Part shown: in pieces, positions 1 through 8,681 of the stretch | Position numbering within the stretch: the first letter of the stretch is position 1 | Layout of the letters: each line of letters starts with the position of its first letter | NCBI RefSeq assembly: GCF_001612945.1 | Contig: NZ_BDBK01000008.1 | Span: forward strand, 310,001-374,000 | Source: Nocardia inohanensis NBRC 100128 | GTDB lineage: Bacteria > Actinomycetota > Actinomycetes > Mycobacteriales > Mycobacteriaceae | DNA length: 64,000 nucleotides | Direction: 5' to 3' | The notes under the pieces: model-generated | Database searches by the model: none | What the model was told of the DNA's origin: nothing | Seen by the model: the letters and a program-made list of their open reading frames with translations, nothing else | Made by a program: the position numbers and the translations under genes

Positions 1-543
1 GGCGCGCCCGCCACCGCCATCGCCGATGAGATGCGCACCGCCGCAGGGCGTTTCGGACTCTCACACCGCCGCGAACGCGAACTCGTCGACCTGTGCCACC
101 GCGCGCTGGTGGACCCGGACCACGTCTACGCCCGCGCCATCGCCGGCGCCGCACCCGCCACCGACCCTCGCATCGACCGCATCGCCGCGGTCATCCGCAC
201 CGACCCGGCCCGCCCCTTCCGCGCCGACCACATCGCCGCCAACCTCGGCCTGTCCACCACCCATTTCCTGCGCCTGTTCGCCACCCAGTGCGGCACCACC
301 TTCCGCGGCTACCAACGCTGGAACCGCCTGGTTCACACCGTCGCCGCCGCCGTCTCCGGCCAAGACCTCACCCGCTCCGCCATCGACGCCGGGTTCGCCA
401 CCCCCTCGCACTTCAGCGAAACCTTCCGCGACATGATCGGCGTCCCCGCCACCCGAATCCTGCGCGCCGGCATCCACTTCGACCTCGGCGACCTTGCCGC
501 CCAGGCCGAAAGTCACGGCATGTGGACCGGTCAGGCAGACTGA
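1..543 (+). CDS. AraC-family transcriptional regulator, C-terminal part (5' end outside window)
   Basis: The frame is open from the first base, so the start lies upstream of the window. About 180 residues are visible. The last ~100 residues form an AraC/XylS double helix-turn-helix: a first helix pair around 'LGLSTTHFLRLFATQCGTTF' and a second around 'AGFATPSHFSETFRDMIGV'. The second stretch is the conserved C-terminal recognition region of the family. The ligand-binding part is mostly missing, so the effector cannot be guessed. The mug-like gene follows after 4 bases on the same strand. The AraC assignment is strong; the target genes are unknown. Confidence 0.85.
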   Translation, partial: GAPATAIADEMRTAAGRFGLSHRRERELVDLCHRALVDPDHVYARAIAGAAPATDPRIDRIAAVIRTDPARPFRADHIAANLGLSTTHFLRLFATQCGTTFRGYQRWNRLVHTVAAAVSGQDLTRSAIDAGFATPSHFSETFRDMIGVPATRILRAGIHFDLGDLAAQAESHGMWTGQAD

Positions 544-547
544 GGGG

Positions 548-1123
548 ATGGGTTCGTCGCCGACTCGACCTAGTGCCGCTGAGCTGGCGGCCGCGCAGGA
601 CAAGACGGTTCCCGATGTGATCGGCCCGGGGTTGCGGGTGTTGTTCTGCGGCATCAATCCGGGGTTGTGGTCGGGGGCGACAGGGTTGCATTTCGCGCGG
701 CCCGGCAATCGGTTCTGGCCGGCGTTGTATCGGTCCGGGTTCACGCCGCGTCAGTTGCGCCCCGACGAGCAGGATGAACTGCTCGGATTGGGGCTCGGTA
801 TCACCAATGTCGCCACTCGGACCACGGCTCGGGCCGATCAGCTCAGCAGTGCGGAGTTGCGGGCGGGTGGGCTCGAGTTGGTCGAGCGGGTGCAGCGGTT
901 TCGGCCGCAGGTGCTGGCGGTGCTGGGGATCGGTGCGTATCGCACTGCGTTCGGGCGGCCCAAAACCGCGGTCGGGCCGCAATCGGAGCGGATCGGGGAT
1001 ACCTCGATTTGGGTGCTGCCCAATCCCAGTGGGTTGAACGCGCATTACACACCCGAGGCCCTCGCCGGTGAATTCCGCACTCTCCGTTCGGCTCTCGACA
1101 AGGGCGGGCCCGCTACTTCTTGA
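548..1123 (+). CDS. mug: G/U mismatch-specific DNA glycosylase (MUG family)
   Basis: A 191-aa protein of the uracil-DNA glycosylase superfamily, MUG/TDG branch, which removes uracil or thymine mispaired with guanine. Two active-site motifs are visible: 'GINPGLWS' near residue 36 (the Asn activates water) and 'NPSGLN' near residue 160 (the DNA-intercalating loop). The ATG at 548 is chosen because GGGG precedes it closely and the next in-frame ATG upstream lies inside the AraC gene. The last 11 bases overlap the 3' end of the opposite-strand acyltransferase gene. Confidence 0.9.
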   Translation: MGSSPTRPSAAELAAAQDKTVPDVIGPGLRVLFCGINPGLWSGATGLHFARPGNRFWPALYRSGFTPRQLRPDEQDELLGLGLGITNVATRTTARADQLSSAELRAGGLELVERVQRFRPQVLAVLGIGAYRTAFGRPKTAVGPQSERIGDTSIWVLPNPSGLNAHYTPEALAGEFRTLRSALDKGGPATS

Positions 1124-2009
1124 TCGCGTGCCGGGCGGACAGGTCGGCGGTCCAGAGCGGTTGGAGCATGTGCCAGTCGGCGGGATGGGCGGCGATATTC
1201 GCGGCGAAGCGGTCGGCCAGGGTTTGGGTGGCGGGTTCGACACCGGCCGAGGTGTCGATGGGCGCGCCGATGGAGAAGCCCCAGCCGCCGGGGGTGAACC
1301 AGCAGTGCACGGGCAGCAGTGCCGCGCCCGTTTCGATGGCCAGGCGGGCAGGTCCGGCGGGCATGCTGGTCTGTTCGCCGAAGAAGGTGACGGGTACGCC
1401 GTTGCCGGACAGGTCCCGCTCACCGAGCAGGCCGACCACGCGGCCCTGCCGCAGTCGCTGGGCGAGCAGTTCGAACGGGGGAGCGGAACCGCCTGTGAGC
1501 GGGATGATTTCGAATCCGATGCCTTCACGGAAGCGGACGAAGCGGCGGAAAAGGGATTCGGGGGCCAGGCGCTCGGCCACCACGGTCGGGGTGCCGATCC
1601 GCTGCACCACCCACACCCCGGCGAGATCCCAGTTGCCGCTGTGCGGCAGCGCCAGCACCACGCCGCGGCCCGCTGCGACGGCGTCGTGGACATGTTCGAT
1701 ACCCAGAGCCGAACGCTCGATCTCGTCGGCCAATGCGACCGGATCCATTCCGGGTAACCGGAACGCTTCCCGCCAGTATCGCGCGTAGGAGCGCAGGCTG
1801 TCCCTGATCAGTTCGTCGGGCACCTGCTGGGGCGGCACTCCGATCACCCGGGACAGGTTGCGCCGCAACTGTTTCGGCCCGCCGTCACGCCGGGCGGCAC
1901 GATCGGCCGCGGCGTCGAAGAGCTTGACGGCCAGCCGCTCCGGCATGGCCCGCACCAGCCGCCATCCTGCCGCATATGTCAGATCCGGCACTCGATCGCG
2001 AAGGCCCAT
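1113..2009 (-). CDS. Lysophospholipid acyltransferase, PatA / LpxL-HtrB family
   Basis: A 298-aa protein of the LPLAT/HtrB superfamily. In mycolata the best-known member is PatA, which palmitoylates phosphatidylinositol mannosides at the inner membrane. The catalytic motif H-x4-D is present as 'HSGNWD' near residue 124, and a second block 'GERDLSG' corresponds to the acceptor-site Glu. The ATG at 2009 has GGAGAAT upstream; a GTG at 2024 would add five residues. PatA usually sits beside pgsA and pimA, and those neighbours are absent, so this may be a paralogue with another lipid acceptor. Confidence 0.8.
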   Translation of the reverse strand: MGLRDRVPDLTYAAGWRLVRAMPERLAVKLFDAAADRAARRDGGPKQLRRNLSRVIGVPPQQVPDELIRDSLRSYARYWREAFRLPGMDPVALADEIERSALGIEHVHDAVAAGRGVVLALPHSGNWDLAGVWVVQRIGTPTVVAERLAPESLFRRFVRFREGIGFEIIPLTGGSAPPFELLAQRLRQGRVVGLLGERDLSGNGVPVTFFGEQTSMPAGPARLAIETGAALLPVHCWFTPGGWGFSIGAPIDTSAGVEPATQTLADRFAANIAAHPADWHMLQPLWTADLSARHAIKK

Positions 2010-2137
2010 GCCGCGATTCTCCACCGAAGGCGGCGCCGTTCAGTCGCGTTTCGCGATTGCCGGGGCGGGCGGCCGTGTCGCGGCCACCGCGACCACAGCC
2101 ATCGGCAGACCTGGCGTGGTGTGCAGGACCGCCGCGC

Positions 2138-3532
2138 TCAGGCCGCGACCACCGGCCTGGGTCGCGGCAGCGCGGAAGTGGCGGAATCGGGCGTTCGGGG
2201 CTCGGTATCGCGGTGCGGCGGTTCGGGATTCACCACCGCGCGCCAGGTGGTGGGTGCGTGCAGTTCGCGGACCCGCAGGCCCGCGACCCGGGCGAGGATC
2301 AGGCCGATGGCGAGGGCGGCGAGCGCCGAAACCGCGCCGCCGGCCGCGAATCCCACACGCGCGCCGTAGGTGTCGGTGATCCAGCCGACCAGGGGCGCGC
2401 CGATCGGGGTGCCGCCGGTGAACACCATCATGTACAGCGCCATGACGCGGCCGCGCATGACCGGGTCGGTGGCCAGCTGGATCGAGGAGTTGGCGGTGAC
2501 GTTCACCGTCAGGCCGAACATGCCGATCGGGATGAGCAGCAGTGCGAAGAGCCAGAAGGACGGCGTCAGCGCGGCCACGATCTCGAGCAGGCCGAAGATC
2601 AGCGCCGCGGCGACCAGCATGCGCAGGCGTGAGGTGGCGCGGCGCGCGGCGAGCAGGGCGCCGGCCAGGGAACCCGCCGCCATCAGGGTGTTGAGCAGGC
2701 CGTATGTCTGTGCGCCCGAATGGAAGACGTTGTGGGTGAAGGCGGTGAGCCAGATCGCGAAATTGAATCCGAAGGTGCCGATGAAACCGACGAGCACGAT
2801 CGGCCAGAGCAGGTCGGGGCGGCCCGCGACATAGCGCAGCCCTTCGCGCAACTGGCCCTTGCCGCGCGGGGTGCGCTCGACTTCACGCAGTTCGGTGGTG
2901 CGCATCAACAGCAACGCCGCGATCGGGGCCAGGAAGGACAGTCCGTTGAACACGAACGCGTACCCGCTGCCGACCGCCCCGATCAGCACACCCGCGACCG
3001 CGGGACCGACGAGCCGGGCGGATTGAAAGTTCGCCGAGTTCAAGCTGACCGCGTTCGACAGCTGATCCGGGCCGACCATCTCCGAAACGAAGGTCTGGCG
3101 GGCCGGATTGTCCACGACCGTGACCAGGCCGAGCACGAAAGCGGTTGCGTAGACATGCCATACGTGAACTTGGCCGGTGAGGGTGAGAATGCCCAGCGCG
3201 AGCCCGGTGGCGCCCATCGCGGACTGGGTGAACAGCAGCAGTGGTCGTTTGGGCAGCCGGTCGACCAGCACGCCGCCGTACAGGCCGAACAGGAGCATCG
3301 GCAGGAATTGCAGAGCCGTCGTGATGCCGACCGCGGCGGCCGATCCGGTGAGGCTGAGCACCAGCCAGTCCTGTGCGATCCGCTGCATCCAGGTGCCGAT
3401 ATTGGAGACGACCTGACCGGTGAAGAACAGGCGGTAGTTGCGGATTCGCAGGGAGCCGAAGGTGCTGCGCGGGGGAGCGTCGCCGGGAGTGTGCGGATCG
3501 ACGGACTGGGGCGCTACGACTCCCGGCCTCAC
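2138..3532 (-). CDS. MFS exporter, EntS-like (MFS_3)
   Basis: A 464-aa major facilitator with about 12 hydrophobic segments, of the MFS_3 group that includes the enterobactin exporter EntS. The N-terminal motif region reads 'LRIRNYRLFFTGQVVSNIGT', typical of this group, and 'GGVLVDRLPKRPLLL' is the MFS loop 2-3 motif. The GTG at 3532 is chosen because GGAGG stands seven bases before it; the frame stays open about 53 codons further upstream but without family similarity. The substrate is unknown. A partial IdeR-like box lies 215 bases upstream. Confidence 0.8.
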   Translation of the reverse strand: MRPGVVAPQSVDPHTPGDAPPRSTFGSLRIRNYRLFFTGQVVSNIGTWMQRIAQDWLVLSLTGSAAAVGITTALQFLPMLLFGLYGGVLVDRLPKRPLLLFTQSAMGATGLALGILTLTGQVHVWHVYATAFVLGLVTVVDNPARQTFVSEMVGPDQLSNAVSLNSANFQSARLVGPAVAGVLIGAVGSGYAFVFNGLSFLAPIAALLLMRTTELREVERTPRGKGQLREGLRYVAGRPDLLWPIVLVGFIGTFGFNFAIWLTAFTHNVFHSGAQTYGLLNTLMAAGSLAGALLAARRATSRLRMLVAAALIFGLLEIVAALTPSFWLFALLLIPIGMFGLTVNVTANSSIQLATDPVMRGRVMALYMMVFTGGTPIGAPLVGWITDTYGARVGFAAGGAVSALAALAIGLILARVAGLRVRELHAPTTWRAVVNPEPPHRDTEPRTPDSATSALPRPRPVVAA

Positions 3533-3912
3533 AGGTTTGCCTCCAAAGGTGCGACGGTTCACAGGTGTGCGGGTCTGCGCCCTGCACCGCAACCGCCCCG
3601 GAGGGGGTGAAAACAGCCCACGCCCATCGGACGTTCGGACTCGGATATCGCCGCTCGGAGAGAATCGACAGACCCGCATGCGGTCCGGCAAGGGTCCATC
3701 CGGACAGGCACTACGACGTCGTCGGCGCGGCCGGGAAACCCAACACTTTCCTTAGGCTAATCAATTTGCTCCGCAGATGCCACCGAATTTGGCGACGCTC
3801 ACAGCGATGGAAACCGACTCACCGCCAACGCCGGTCGCAAACCCTCGGTAATCATCGCGCTGCGCGGCATAGTTGGAGCCAACCCATCCCGTCACAGCGA
3901 AAGGGCTATGCC
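3533..3912. promoter_or_regulatory. Divergent intergenic region with a partial IdeR/DtxR-like box
   Basis: This 380-base stretch separates the MFS exporter and the beta-helix gene and holds no convincing gene. At 3752-3760 it contains TTAGGCTAA, identical to the centre of the mycobacterial IdeR iron box. Scored over the 19-base consensus (3747-3765) I count about 13 matches, with the outer parts of both half-sites poor. Its AT-rich surroundings (3741-3767) stand out from the GC-rich flanks and may be a promoter. Confidence 0.3.
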
Positions 3913-5229
3913 GTGGCTGCATCCAAGCGCGTCACCGATGCGGGGGAGCTGACCGAAGCGCTCGCTTCGGGGGCAACCGAGATCATCGTCGAAGGGCAGA
4001 TCACGGGCATGCCGATGATCACCCTGCCGCCCGGCGTGACGATACGGGGCGGAGTATTGCGATTCGGCGCCAAGGGAATTCGATTGACCAGCAACAACAC
4101 TCTCGACGGTGTCACCGTGCTGACCGAGCCCGACGAGGTCGCCATCGGCAACGACACCTCGGTACCGGCCCTCGGCACGTTGACGCTGCGTGATGTGCGC
4201 ACCGTCGGGCAGGTGCTGCTGACCGCCGAGCACGCCGTTCGAGCGGGCGACCTGCGGATCGAGGGACTGCGCATCGATCAGGCGGATGTGCGCGGGCGGG
4301 TGGACCGGCCGTACGGGTTCGGCGTCGAGGCGCTCCAAGGCGCGCTGACGGTGTGGAACTTGCAGTCCGATCCGGCGGTGACGATCACCGCCGAACTGCT
4401 CGATATCGCCGCGGGCACCGCCGGACGCCCGATCCGGGGCAGCGGCGTCTTCGTCGGCGGTCACAGTGCGACGGGTGAGGGCGGCGTCCTGCGCGTCTCG
4501 CACCTGCGCACCGGCGAGATCCATACCGACGGCGGCATTCCCACAGGCACACCGGATCTCATCTCCGGCGGCGTATTCGTCATCCACGGCGCCGTAGTAG
4601 AGAGGGTGACGAACGCCGGGCCCGTCACCACCCACGGCCAGAACGATATGGTGCTCGACAATTGGGGTGACGTGACGACTTGGACTGCCACCCAGCCGAT
4701 CACCTCGCACGGCCCCAGCGGTATCGGCTTCGTCAACTTCGGTGCGCTGGACCGGCTCGACGTTCGCGCACCCATCGCCACCCACGGCACCGGCGCTCGC
4801 GGCTTCAACCTCTACGACGGAACGCTGCGCGAGGCGAACTTCACCGATATCACCACCACCGGCGACGGATCGGTCGGCGTCCAGATCAGCAAACCCCTTG
4901 GGACACTGACGATCTCCGGGAACCTGACCACCCGGGGCGGCACCGGCATCAGCCTGGTCAAGGGCGTGCAGACCCGGCTCAGCGCGGTGGCATTGAGCAT
5001 CAAACCCGGTGCCAGGATCGATCGCATCGCCGTCGGCGGGTCCATCGAATCCGCCGGTGACGAGGTGACCGCCGTCGAACTCGAGGGGGTGGTGGGCGAC
5101 TTCTCGGTCACCGGCGGAATCCGTGCCTCCGGCAAGAACTCCGACGCCGTCCATGTGGCGGGCGAGGTGCCAGGACTCGACGCGATCATGCTGACTGTCG
5201 CGGACGGGCGACCGATTGTTCGTTCGTAG
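3913..5229 (+). CDS. Right-handed beta-helix-like protein of unknown function
   Basis: A 438-aa protein rich in short beta-strand repeats and Gly/Thr/Val turns such as 'GVTIRGGVLRFGAKGIRLTS' and 'GFNLYDGTLREANFTDI', as in parallel beta-helix proteins. No signal peptide, transmembrane segment or recognisable catalytic motif is seen. It starts with 'AASKRVTDAGELTEALASGA', resembling the first coil of pectate-lyase-like folds. GTG 3913 is chosen because AAAGGG lies eight bases upstream; the open frame before it lacks coding character. The last 44 bases overlap the convergent desaturase gene. The fold is an inference from composition. Confidence 0.7.
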   Translation: MAASKRVTDAGELTEALASGATEIIVEGQITGMPMITLPPGVTIRGGVLRFGAKGIRLTSNNTLDGVTVLTEPDEVAIGNDTSVPALGTLTLRDVRTVGQVLLTAEHAVRAGDLRIEGLRIDQADVRGRVDRPYGFGVEALQGALTVWNLQSDPAVTITAELLDIAAGTAGRPIRGSGVFVGGHSATGEGGVLRVSHLRTGEIHTDGGIPTGTPDLISGGVFVIHGAVVERVTNAGPVTTHGQNDMVLDNWGDVTTWTATQPITSHGPSGIGFVNFGALDRLDVRAPIATHGTGARGFNLYDGTLREANFTDITTTGDGSVGVQISKPLGTLTISGNLTTRGGTGISLVKGVQTRLSAVALSIKPGARIDRIAVGGSIESAGDEVTAVELEGVVGDFSVTGGIRASGKNSDAVHVAGEVPGLDAIMLTVADGRPIVRS

Positions 5230-6277
5230 TATCTCCGGCGCGGAGTGGTTCGCCGACGTGGTGGAGGTGTTTCAGCGCTTCACGGTAGGAGGAGATCAAC
5301 CCTGTCTCGTGGTAGGCGACCCCGATATCGGCGCAGTAGCTGCGGACGATCACCTGGGCGCGGCGCAGGTTCGGGGTCGGCATGCTCGGGAACAGGTGGT
5401 GCTCGATCTGATAGTTGAGCCCGCCGAGCGCGAAATCCGTCCACACCCCGCCGCGCACATTGCGGGAGGTCAGCACCTGGCGGCGCAGGTAGTCGGGGCG
5501 ATCGTCACCGGTGAGAGTCGGCATGCCCTTGTGGTTCGGGGCGAATATGCAGCCCATGTACAGGCCGAACAGAGCCTGATGCACCGCCAGGAACACAATG
5601 GCCTTGCCGGCGGGCAGCACCATGAACAGCCCGGACAGATAGGCGGTGACGTGCACGAAGAGCAGCGCGCCCTCCAGCCCGCGGTGCTTGAGCGAGCGTG
5701 ATCCGAGCGCACGGACGCCCGCGATGTGGAGGTTGAGCCCTTCCAACGCCAACAGCGGGAAGAACAGGAACGCCTGCATCCGCCCGATGATTCGAGCCGG
5801 ACCGCGGCTGGCTCGCGCCTGCCGTTGCGACCAGACCAGAATGTCGGGCGCGACATCGGGATCGAGTTCCTCGTGGTTCGGATTGGCGTGATGGCGTGTG
5901 TGTTTGTCCTGCCACCACCCGTAACCCAAACCGATACCCGCATTGCCGACCACCCGGCCGACGACCTCCGTCGTGCGCCGCGTCCGGAACACCTGGCGGT
6001 GTGCCACATCGTGCATGACGAGCGCGACCTGAGCGAAGGCCACGGCCATGAATGCCGCCACCGCGAGCGTCCACCACGAGTCGCCGATCAGAACGAACGC
6101 CGCCCAACCGGCCACGAACCCGAACCCGACCAGGCTCAGCCGGACCGCGTAATAGCCTGGCCGCCGCCGCATCAGCCCCGCTTCGGAGATCCGGCGCAAC
6201 AGTCGAGAGTAATCCCCGTCCCCACCGCGTCGCGAGGACGGCGGAGCGGGCTCGGGAACCAAAGCAGAGGTCGTCAT
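5186..6277 (-). CDS. Membrane fatty acid desaturase (acyl-CoA/acyl-lipid type)
   Basis: A 363-aa integral membrane di-iron desaturase. All three histidine boxes are present: HDVAH (89-93), HTRHH (126-130) and QIEHH (290-294). The QIEHH form is typical of the linoleoyl/DesA3-like group. Hydrophobic segments near residues 45-85 and 205-255 separate the boxes. The likely role is O2-dependent double-bond insertion into acyl chains with an electron-transfer partner that is not encoded nearby. The 3' end overlaps the convergent beta-helix gene by 44 bases. Confidence 0.9.
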   Translation of the reverse strand: MTTSALVPEPAPPSSRRGGDGDYSRLLRRISEAGLMRRRPGYYAVRLSLVGFGFVAGWAAFVLIGDSWWTLAVAAFMAVAFAQVALVMHDVAHRQVFRTRRTTEVVGRVVGNAGIGLGYGWWQDKHTRHHANPNHEELDPDVAPDILVWSQRQARASRGPARIIGRMQAFLFFPLLALEGLNLHIAGVRALGSRSLKHRGLEGALLFVHVTAYLSGLFMVLPAGKAIVFLAVHQALFGLYMGCIFAPNHKGMPTLTGDDRPDYLRRQVLTSRNVRGGVWTDFALGGLNYQIEHHLFPSMPTPNLRRAQVIVRSYCADIGVAYHETGLISSYREALKHLHHVGEPLRAGDTTNEQSVARPRQSA

Positions 6278-6375
6278 GAGTCTTCCTGACAGCTGAGTCG
6301 CGATGCCACCGTCACCCGGAAATCGGTGCGGGGGAGAACGATTCGAAGCTATCGGCAGAATTCTCGTCCGAAGTA

Positions 6376-6387
6376 GTACCCGGGTAC
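6376..6387. promoter_or_regulatory. Perfect 12-bp palindrome upstream of the desaturase
   Basis: GTACCCGGGTAC is a perfect inverted repeat about 100 bases upstream of the desaturase start and 65 bases beyond the 3' end of the tRNA-Leu gene. It could be an operator for the desaturase, but no regulator gene is adjacent and chance is not excluded. Confidence 0.25.
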
Positions 6388-6420
6388 GGCATGGAGTAGA
6401 ACCCTGGCGTGATAAACGAA

Positions 6421-6447
6421 GAAAGCCGCTGCGATGCAGCGGCTTTC
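6421..6447 (-). terminator. Rho-independent terminator of tRNA-Leu
   Basis: A perfect 12-bp inverted repeat (GAAAGCCGCTGC with a 3-base loop) lies just beyond the 3' end of the minus-strand tRNA-Leu and is followed on that strand by TTCGTTT. Its position and shape fit an intrinsic terminator. Confidence 0.85.
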
Positions 6448-6452
6448 GTCTG

Positions 6453-6537
6453 TGTCCGGAGGGGGACTTGAACCCCCACGCCCTAATACGGGCACTAGCA
6501 CCTCAAGCTAGCGCGTCTGCCATTCCGCCACCCGGAC
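6453..6537 (-). tRNA. tRNA-Leu (anticodon GAG)
   Basis: An 85-nt class II tRNA. The acceptor GTCCGGG pairs with TCCGGAC, the D-arm carries GAATGGCAGA, the anticodon stem is CTAGC/GCTAG with loop TTGAGGT (anticodon GAG), the variable arm is long, and the T-arm is GGGGG-TTCAAGT-CCCCC. CCA is not encoded. A terminator follows directly. Confidence 0.95.
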
Positions 6538-6622
6538 CGGTGATGTGACACAAGATTAGCCGAGGCTTACGGTGGAATGGAAATCGGTGGGTTGACCTGT
6601 GGTTTTGGTGAGGCGGGGGTGG

Positions 6623-6940
6623 TTACTTCTTGATGAAGATGCCGGCGATGTCGGCGTTCTTGATGGGGGTGTCGGAGTTGGCTTGGATCTGGCAGAGGGT
6701 TTGGACGGCGGCCATGGTGAAATCGACTGAGGTGCCGGTGGGTTCGTTGTCGTTGCCGGCCTGCTGCTTGATGAATTTGGTGACGGTGACGCGTTGGGTG
6801 TCGGGCTGCTGGGTGAGGTATTCGCTGCACTTGGTGTCGCCGCCCTTGTTGAGCGCCTTCTCTACCTCGGAGCAGCCGGACAACAGGGTCACGGCGAAGG
6901 TGGCGGTGGCCGCGGCGGTGGCCCAGCGCAGGGTGTTCAT
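6623..6940 (-). CDS. Small secreted lipoprotein, possibly HdeA-like
   Basis: A 105-aa precursor. The signal peptide has a hydrophobic stretch ending in lipobox LLSGC (Cys23), so the mature protein should be lipid-anchored outside the membrane. The mature part holds two further cysteines ('TKCSEYL' and 'TLCQIQ') about 45 residues apart, and short helices. That spacing resembles the HdeA acid-chaperone fold, but the match is weak. GAAGGA precedes the ATG at a good distance. The function is not established. Confidence 0.75.
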   Translation of the reverse strand: MNTLRWATAAATATFAVTLLSGCSEVEKALNKGGDTKCSEYLTQQPDTQRVTVTKFIKQQAGNDNEPTGTSVDFTMAAVQTLCQIQANSDTPIKNADIAGIFIKK

Positions 6941-7067
6941 TTTCAGTCCTTCGGATCGTGGCGCGCCGGAGGGGTCGGCGCGATCGCACGTCAGCGTAGA
7001 GCGCCGCGATCGCCGGGCAATCCTGGCTGGACCCTGATCTTCGGGAGTCTTGGTGTGAGTTGGGTCA

Positions 7068-7886
7068 CTATTCGGCGGCGAGGGCGGCTCGCCAGACGCG
7101 GGCCTCGCTGATCTTGCCGCGGCGCTCCAGGACCGCGGCGAGGCCCGCCATGGCGCGGACGTCGCCGTGGTCGGCGGCGGTGCGCCACCAGTGTTCGGCT
7201 TCGGCGAATTCGCCCTGCCGGAAGCGCACCACGCCGAGGTCGTAGGCGGCGCCGAGGTGACCGAAAGCGGCTGCCTGACGCCATAATTCGCAGGCTTGGC
7301 GCTCTTCGCCGCGGCCGTGCATGGCCACGCCGAGGTCGTAGAGCGCGCCTTGGTAGCGGCCCGCCTCGACCGGTGGTTCGGGTGGCGCGGCAGTGGGGGC
7401 GATACCGAGTTCGACGACCAGTTCCCCGAAGTCGGGCGGCCCGACGCCGGTGCTGCAATGCAGGACCGTGCAGGCGGGTTCGCGGGTGACGAGCATGCCG
7501 TAATTGCCCGACCAGGACAGCACCGCGCCGGTGTCGTCGACCCACACCGGGGTCAGGGTGATGGCGGCGTCTGCGGTCGGGCAGATCTGGAGGCCGATGC
7601 CGCCGGACATGGCATCGGACCAGACGTCAACCCCCATCAACTGGCGGCCGTGCAACAGGACATGTCCGGCATCCACGGAGAGGCCGATGCCGAGGCTGTG
7701 CACACCGCGGCGCGGGGCGGCGGTGCGCAGGTTGAGCGTGACGGTGGTGGGGGAGAGCCCGATCGCTGCGCTGTGCACCGGGTAGACCTTGGCTCCGTTC
7801 CAGGTCACAGGCTCGGCGCCGGCATATCGATCGGCCAGGGGCGGTGCGGTCGATACCGGTTCGGCGTACGAGTTCGACCCCTTCAT
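7068..7886 (-). CDS. Sel1/TPR-repeat protein with an N-terminal beta-rich domain
   Basis: A 272-aa protein. Residues ~1-170 are beta-rich and unrecognised. The C-terminal ~90 residues contain Sel1-like repeats with the A-x2-G-x4-LG pattern, for example 'GHLGAAYDLGVVRFRQGEFA' and 'HGDVRAMAGLAAVLERRGKI'. Sel1 repeats mediate protein-protein contacts. The ATG at 7886 is chosen for the AAGGCGGGG just upstream; the frame continues upstream without good coding character. It is not clearly in an operon. Confidence 0.75.
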   Translation of the reverse strand: MKGSNSYAEPVSTAPPLADRYAGAEPVTWNGAKVYPVHSAAIGLSPTTVTLNLRTAAPRRGVHSLGIGLSVDAGHVLLHGRQLMGVDVWSDAMSGGIGLQICPTADAAITLTPVWVDDTGAVLSWSGNYGMLVTREPACTVLHCSTGVGPPDFGELVVELGIAPTAAPPEPPVEAGRYQGALYDLGVAMHGRGEERQACELWRQAAAFGHLGAAYDLGVVRFRQGEFAEAEHWWRTAADHGDVRAMAGLAAVLERRGKISEARVWRAALAAE

Positions 7887-8137
7887 TGCCCCGCCTTCCA
7901 CCGGTGCGCGCGTGCTGTCGCGGCCCACCGTAGACCCCCTCACGCCCGCTGAACCAGGTATTTGCCAGGTGTCCCCGCCAGATAACTTCTGGTCGGATGA
8001 CCTGCTCTTTTCGGCGCTCCGACCGTGATCGCTGGACGAGTTCCCCTGGTCCGCGCGGTGTGTCGTAACCGCGTGGCGGCCGGTGTCCTGTTTACTCGAC
8101 GCCGACGTACCAGCGAACGAGTGAAAGGTAAGGACAT

Positions 8138-8452
8138 ATGGCTCTGCCCACCATGACCCCCGAACAACGCTCCGAGGCGCTGGCCAAGGCCGCCGCGGTG
8201 CGCAAGGCGCGCTCCGAGTTGATCGCGCAGGTCAAGAAGGGGTCGGTCAGCCTGGCCGAGGTCCTGAAGCGTGCCGACAAGGAGGACCTGGTCAAGAAGA
8301 CGAAGGTGGCCGCGGTCATCAAGGCCCTGCCGGGCATCGGCCCGGTCAAGGCCGCCAAGCTCATGGACGAGGCGGAGATCCCCGCCGATCGTCGCATCGG
8401 CGGACTGGGTTCGCGGCAGCGCGCCGCGCTGCTGGAGGCGTTGAACGCCTGA
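8138..8452 (+). CDS. mihF: Actinobacterial integration host factor (mIHF)
   Basis: A 104-aa nucleoid-associated DNA-binding protein, essential in mycobacteria and required for lambda-like integration of phage L5. The conserved core is present: 'RSELIAQVKKGSVSLAEVL', then the helix-two-turns-helix 'AVIKALPGIGPVKAAKLMDE' and 'IGGLGSRQRAALLE'. The ATG at 8138 has AAGGTAAGGA upstream. It is the ~105-residue short form; some annotations use an upstream start. The usual gmk neighbour is absent from this side. Confidence 0.95.
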   Translation: MALPTMTPEQRSEALAKAAAVRKARSELIAQVKKGSVSLAEVLKRADKEDLVKKTKVAAVIKALPGIGPVKAAKLMDEAEIPADRRIGGLGSRQRAALLEALNA

Positions 8453-8464
8453 GTCTCGGGGGTC

Positions 8465-8494
8465 GCCGCCCGGGTCGGAACTCGACCCGGCGGC
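8465..8494 (+). terminator. GC-rich hairpin after mihF
   Basis: An inverted repeat (CCGGGTCG / CGACCCGG extended by GCCG / CGGC with one bulge) begins 13 bases after the mihF stop. There is no U-tract, as is common for actinobacterial terminators. Confidence 0.5.
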
Positions 8495-8586
8495 AACCGC
8501 CCCGACCGCGGACCGGATGAAAAACAACAGGTAGACGGCCGATTTGGTCCAGGCGGTCTGATCCGATAGCCTTGCTGAGCACACCA

Positions 8587-8669
8587 GTCGGGGTGGCGGA
8601 ATGGCAGACGCGCTAGCTTGAGGTGCTAGTGTCCTTAGGGACGTGGGGGTTCAAGTCCCCCTCTCGACA
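8587..8669 (+). tRNA. tRNA-Leu (anticodon GAG), second gene
   Basis: An 83-nt class II tRNA. The acceptor GTCGGGG pairs with TCTCGAC (two G-U pairs). The D-arm, anticodon arm (CTAGC-TTGAGGT-GCTAG) and T-arm are identical to those of the tRNA at 6453-6537, but the acceptor and variable arms differ. Anticodon GAG; CCA is not encoded. Confidence 0.93.
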
Positions 8670-8681
8670 CAACTGTGAGAC

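Noticed and set aside
61..744. Long minus-strand open frame
   Set aside because: It is antisense to the AraC and mug genes, has low-complexity Gly/Ala/Val composition and no recognisable domain.
6453..8669. tRNA-Leu genes as phage or island attachment sites
   Set aside because: No integrase gene and no repeated tRNA 3' fragment was seen nearby; the second tRNA simply shares arms with the first.
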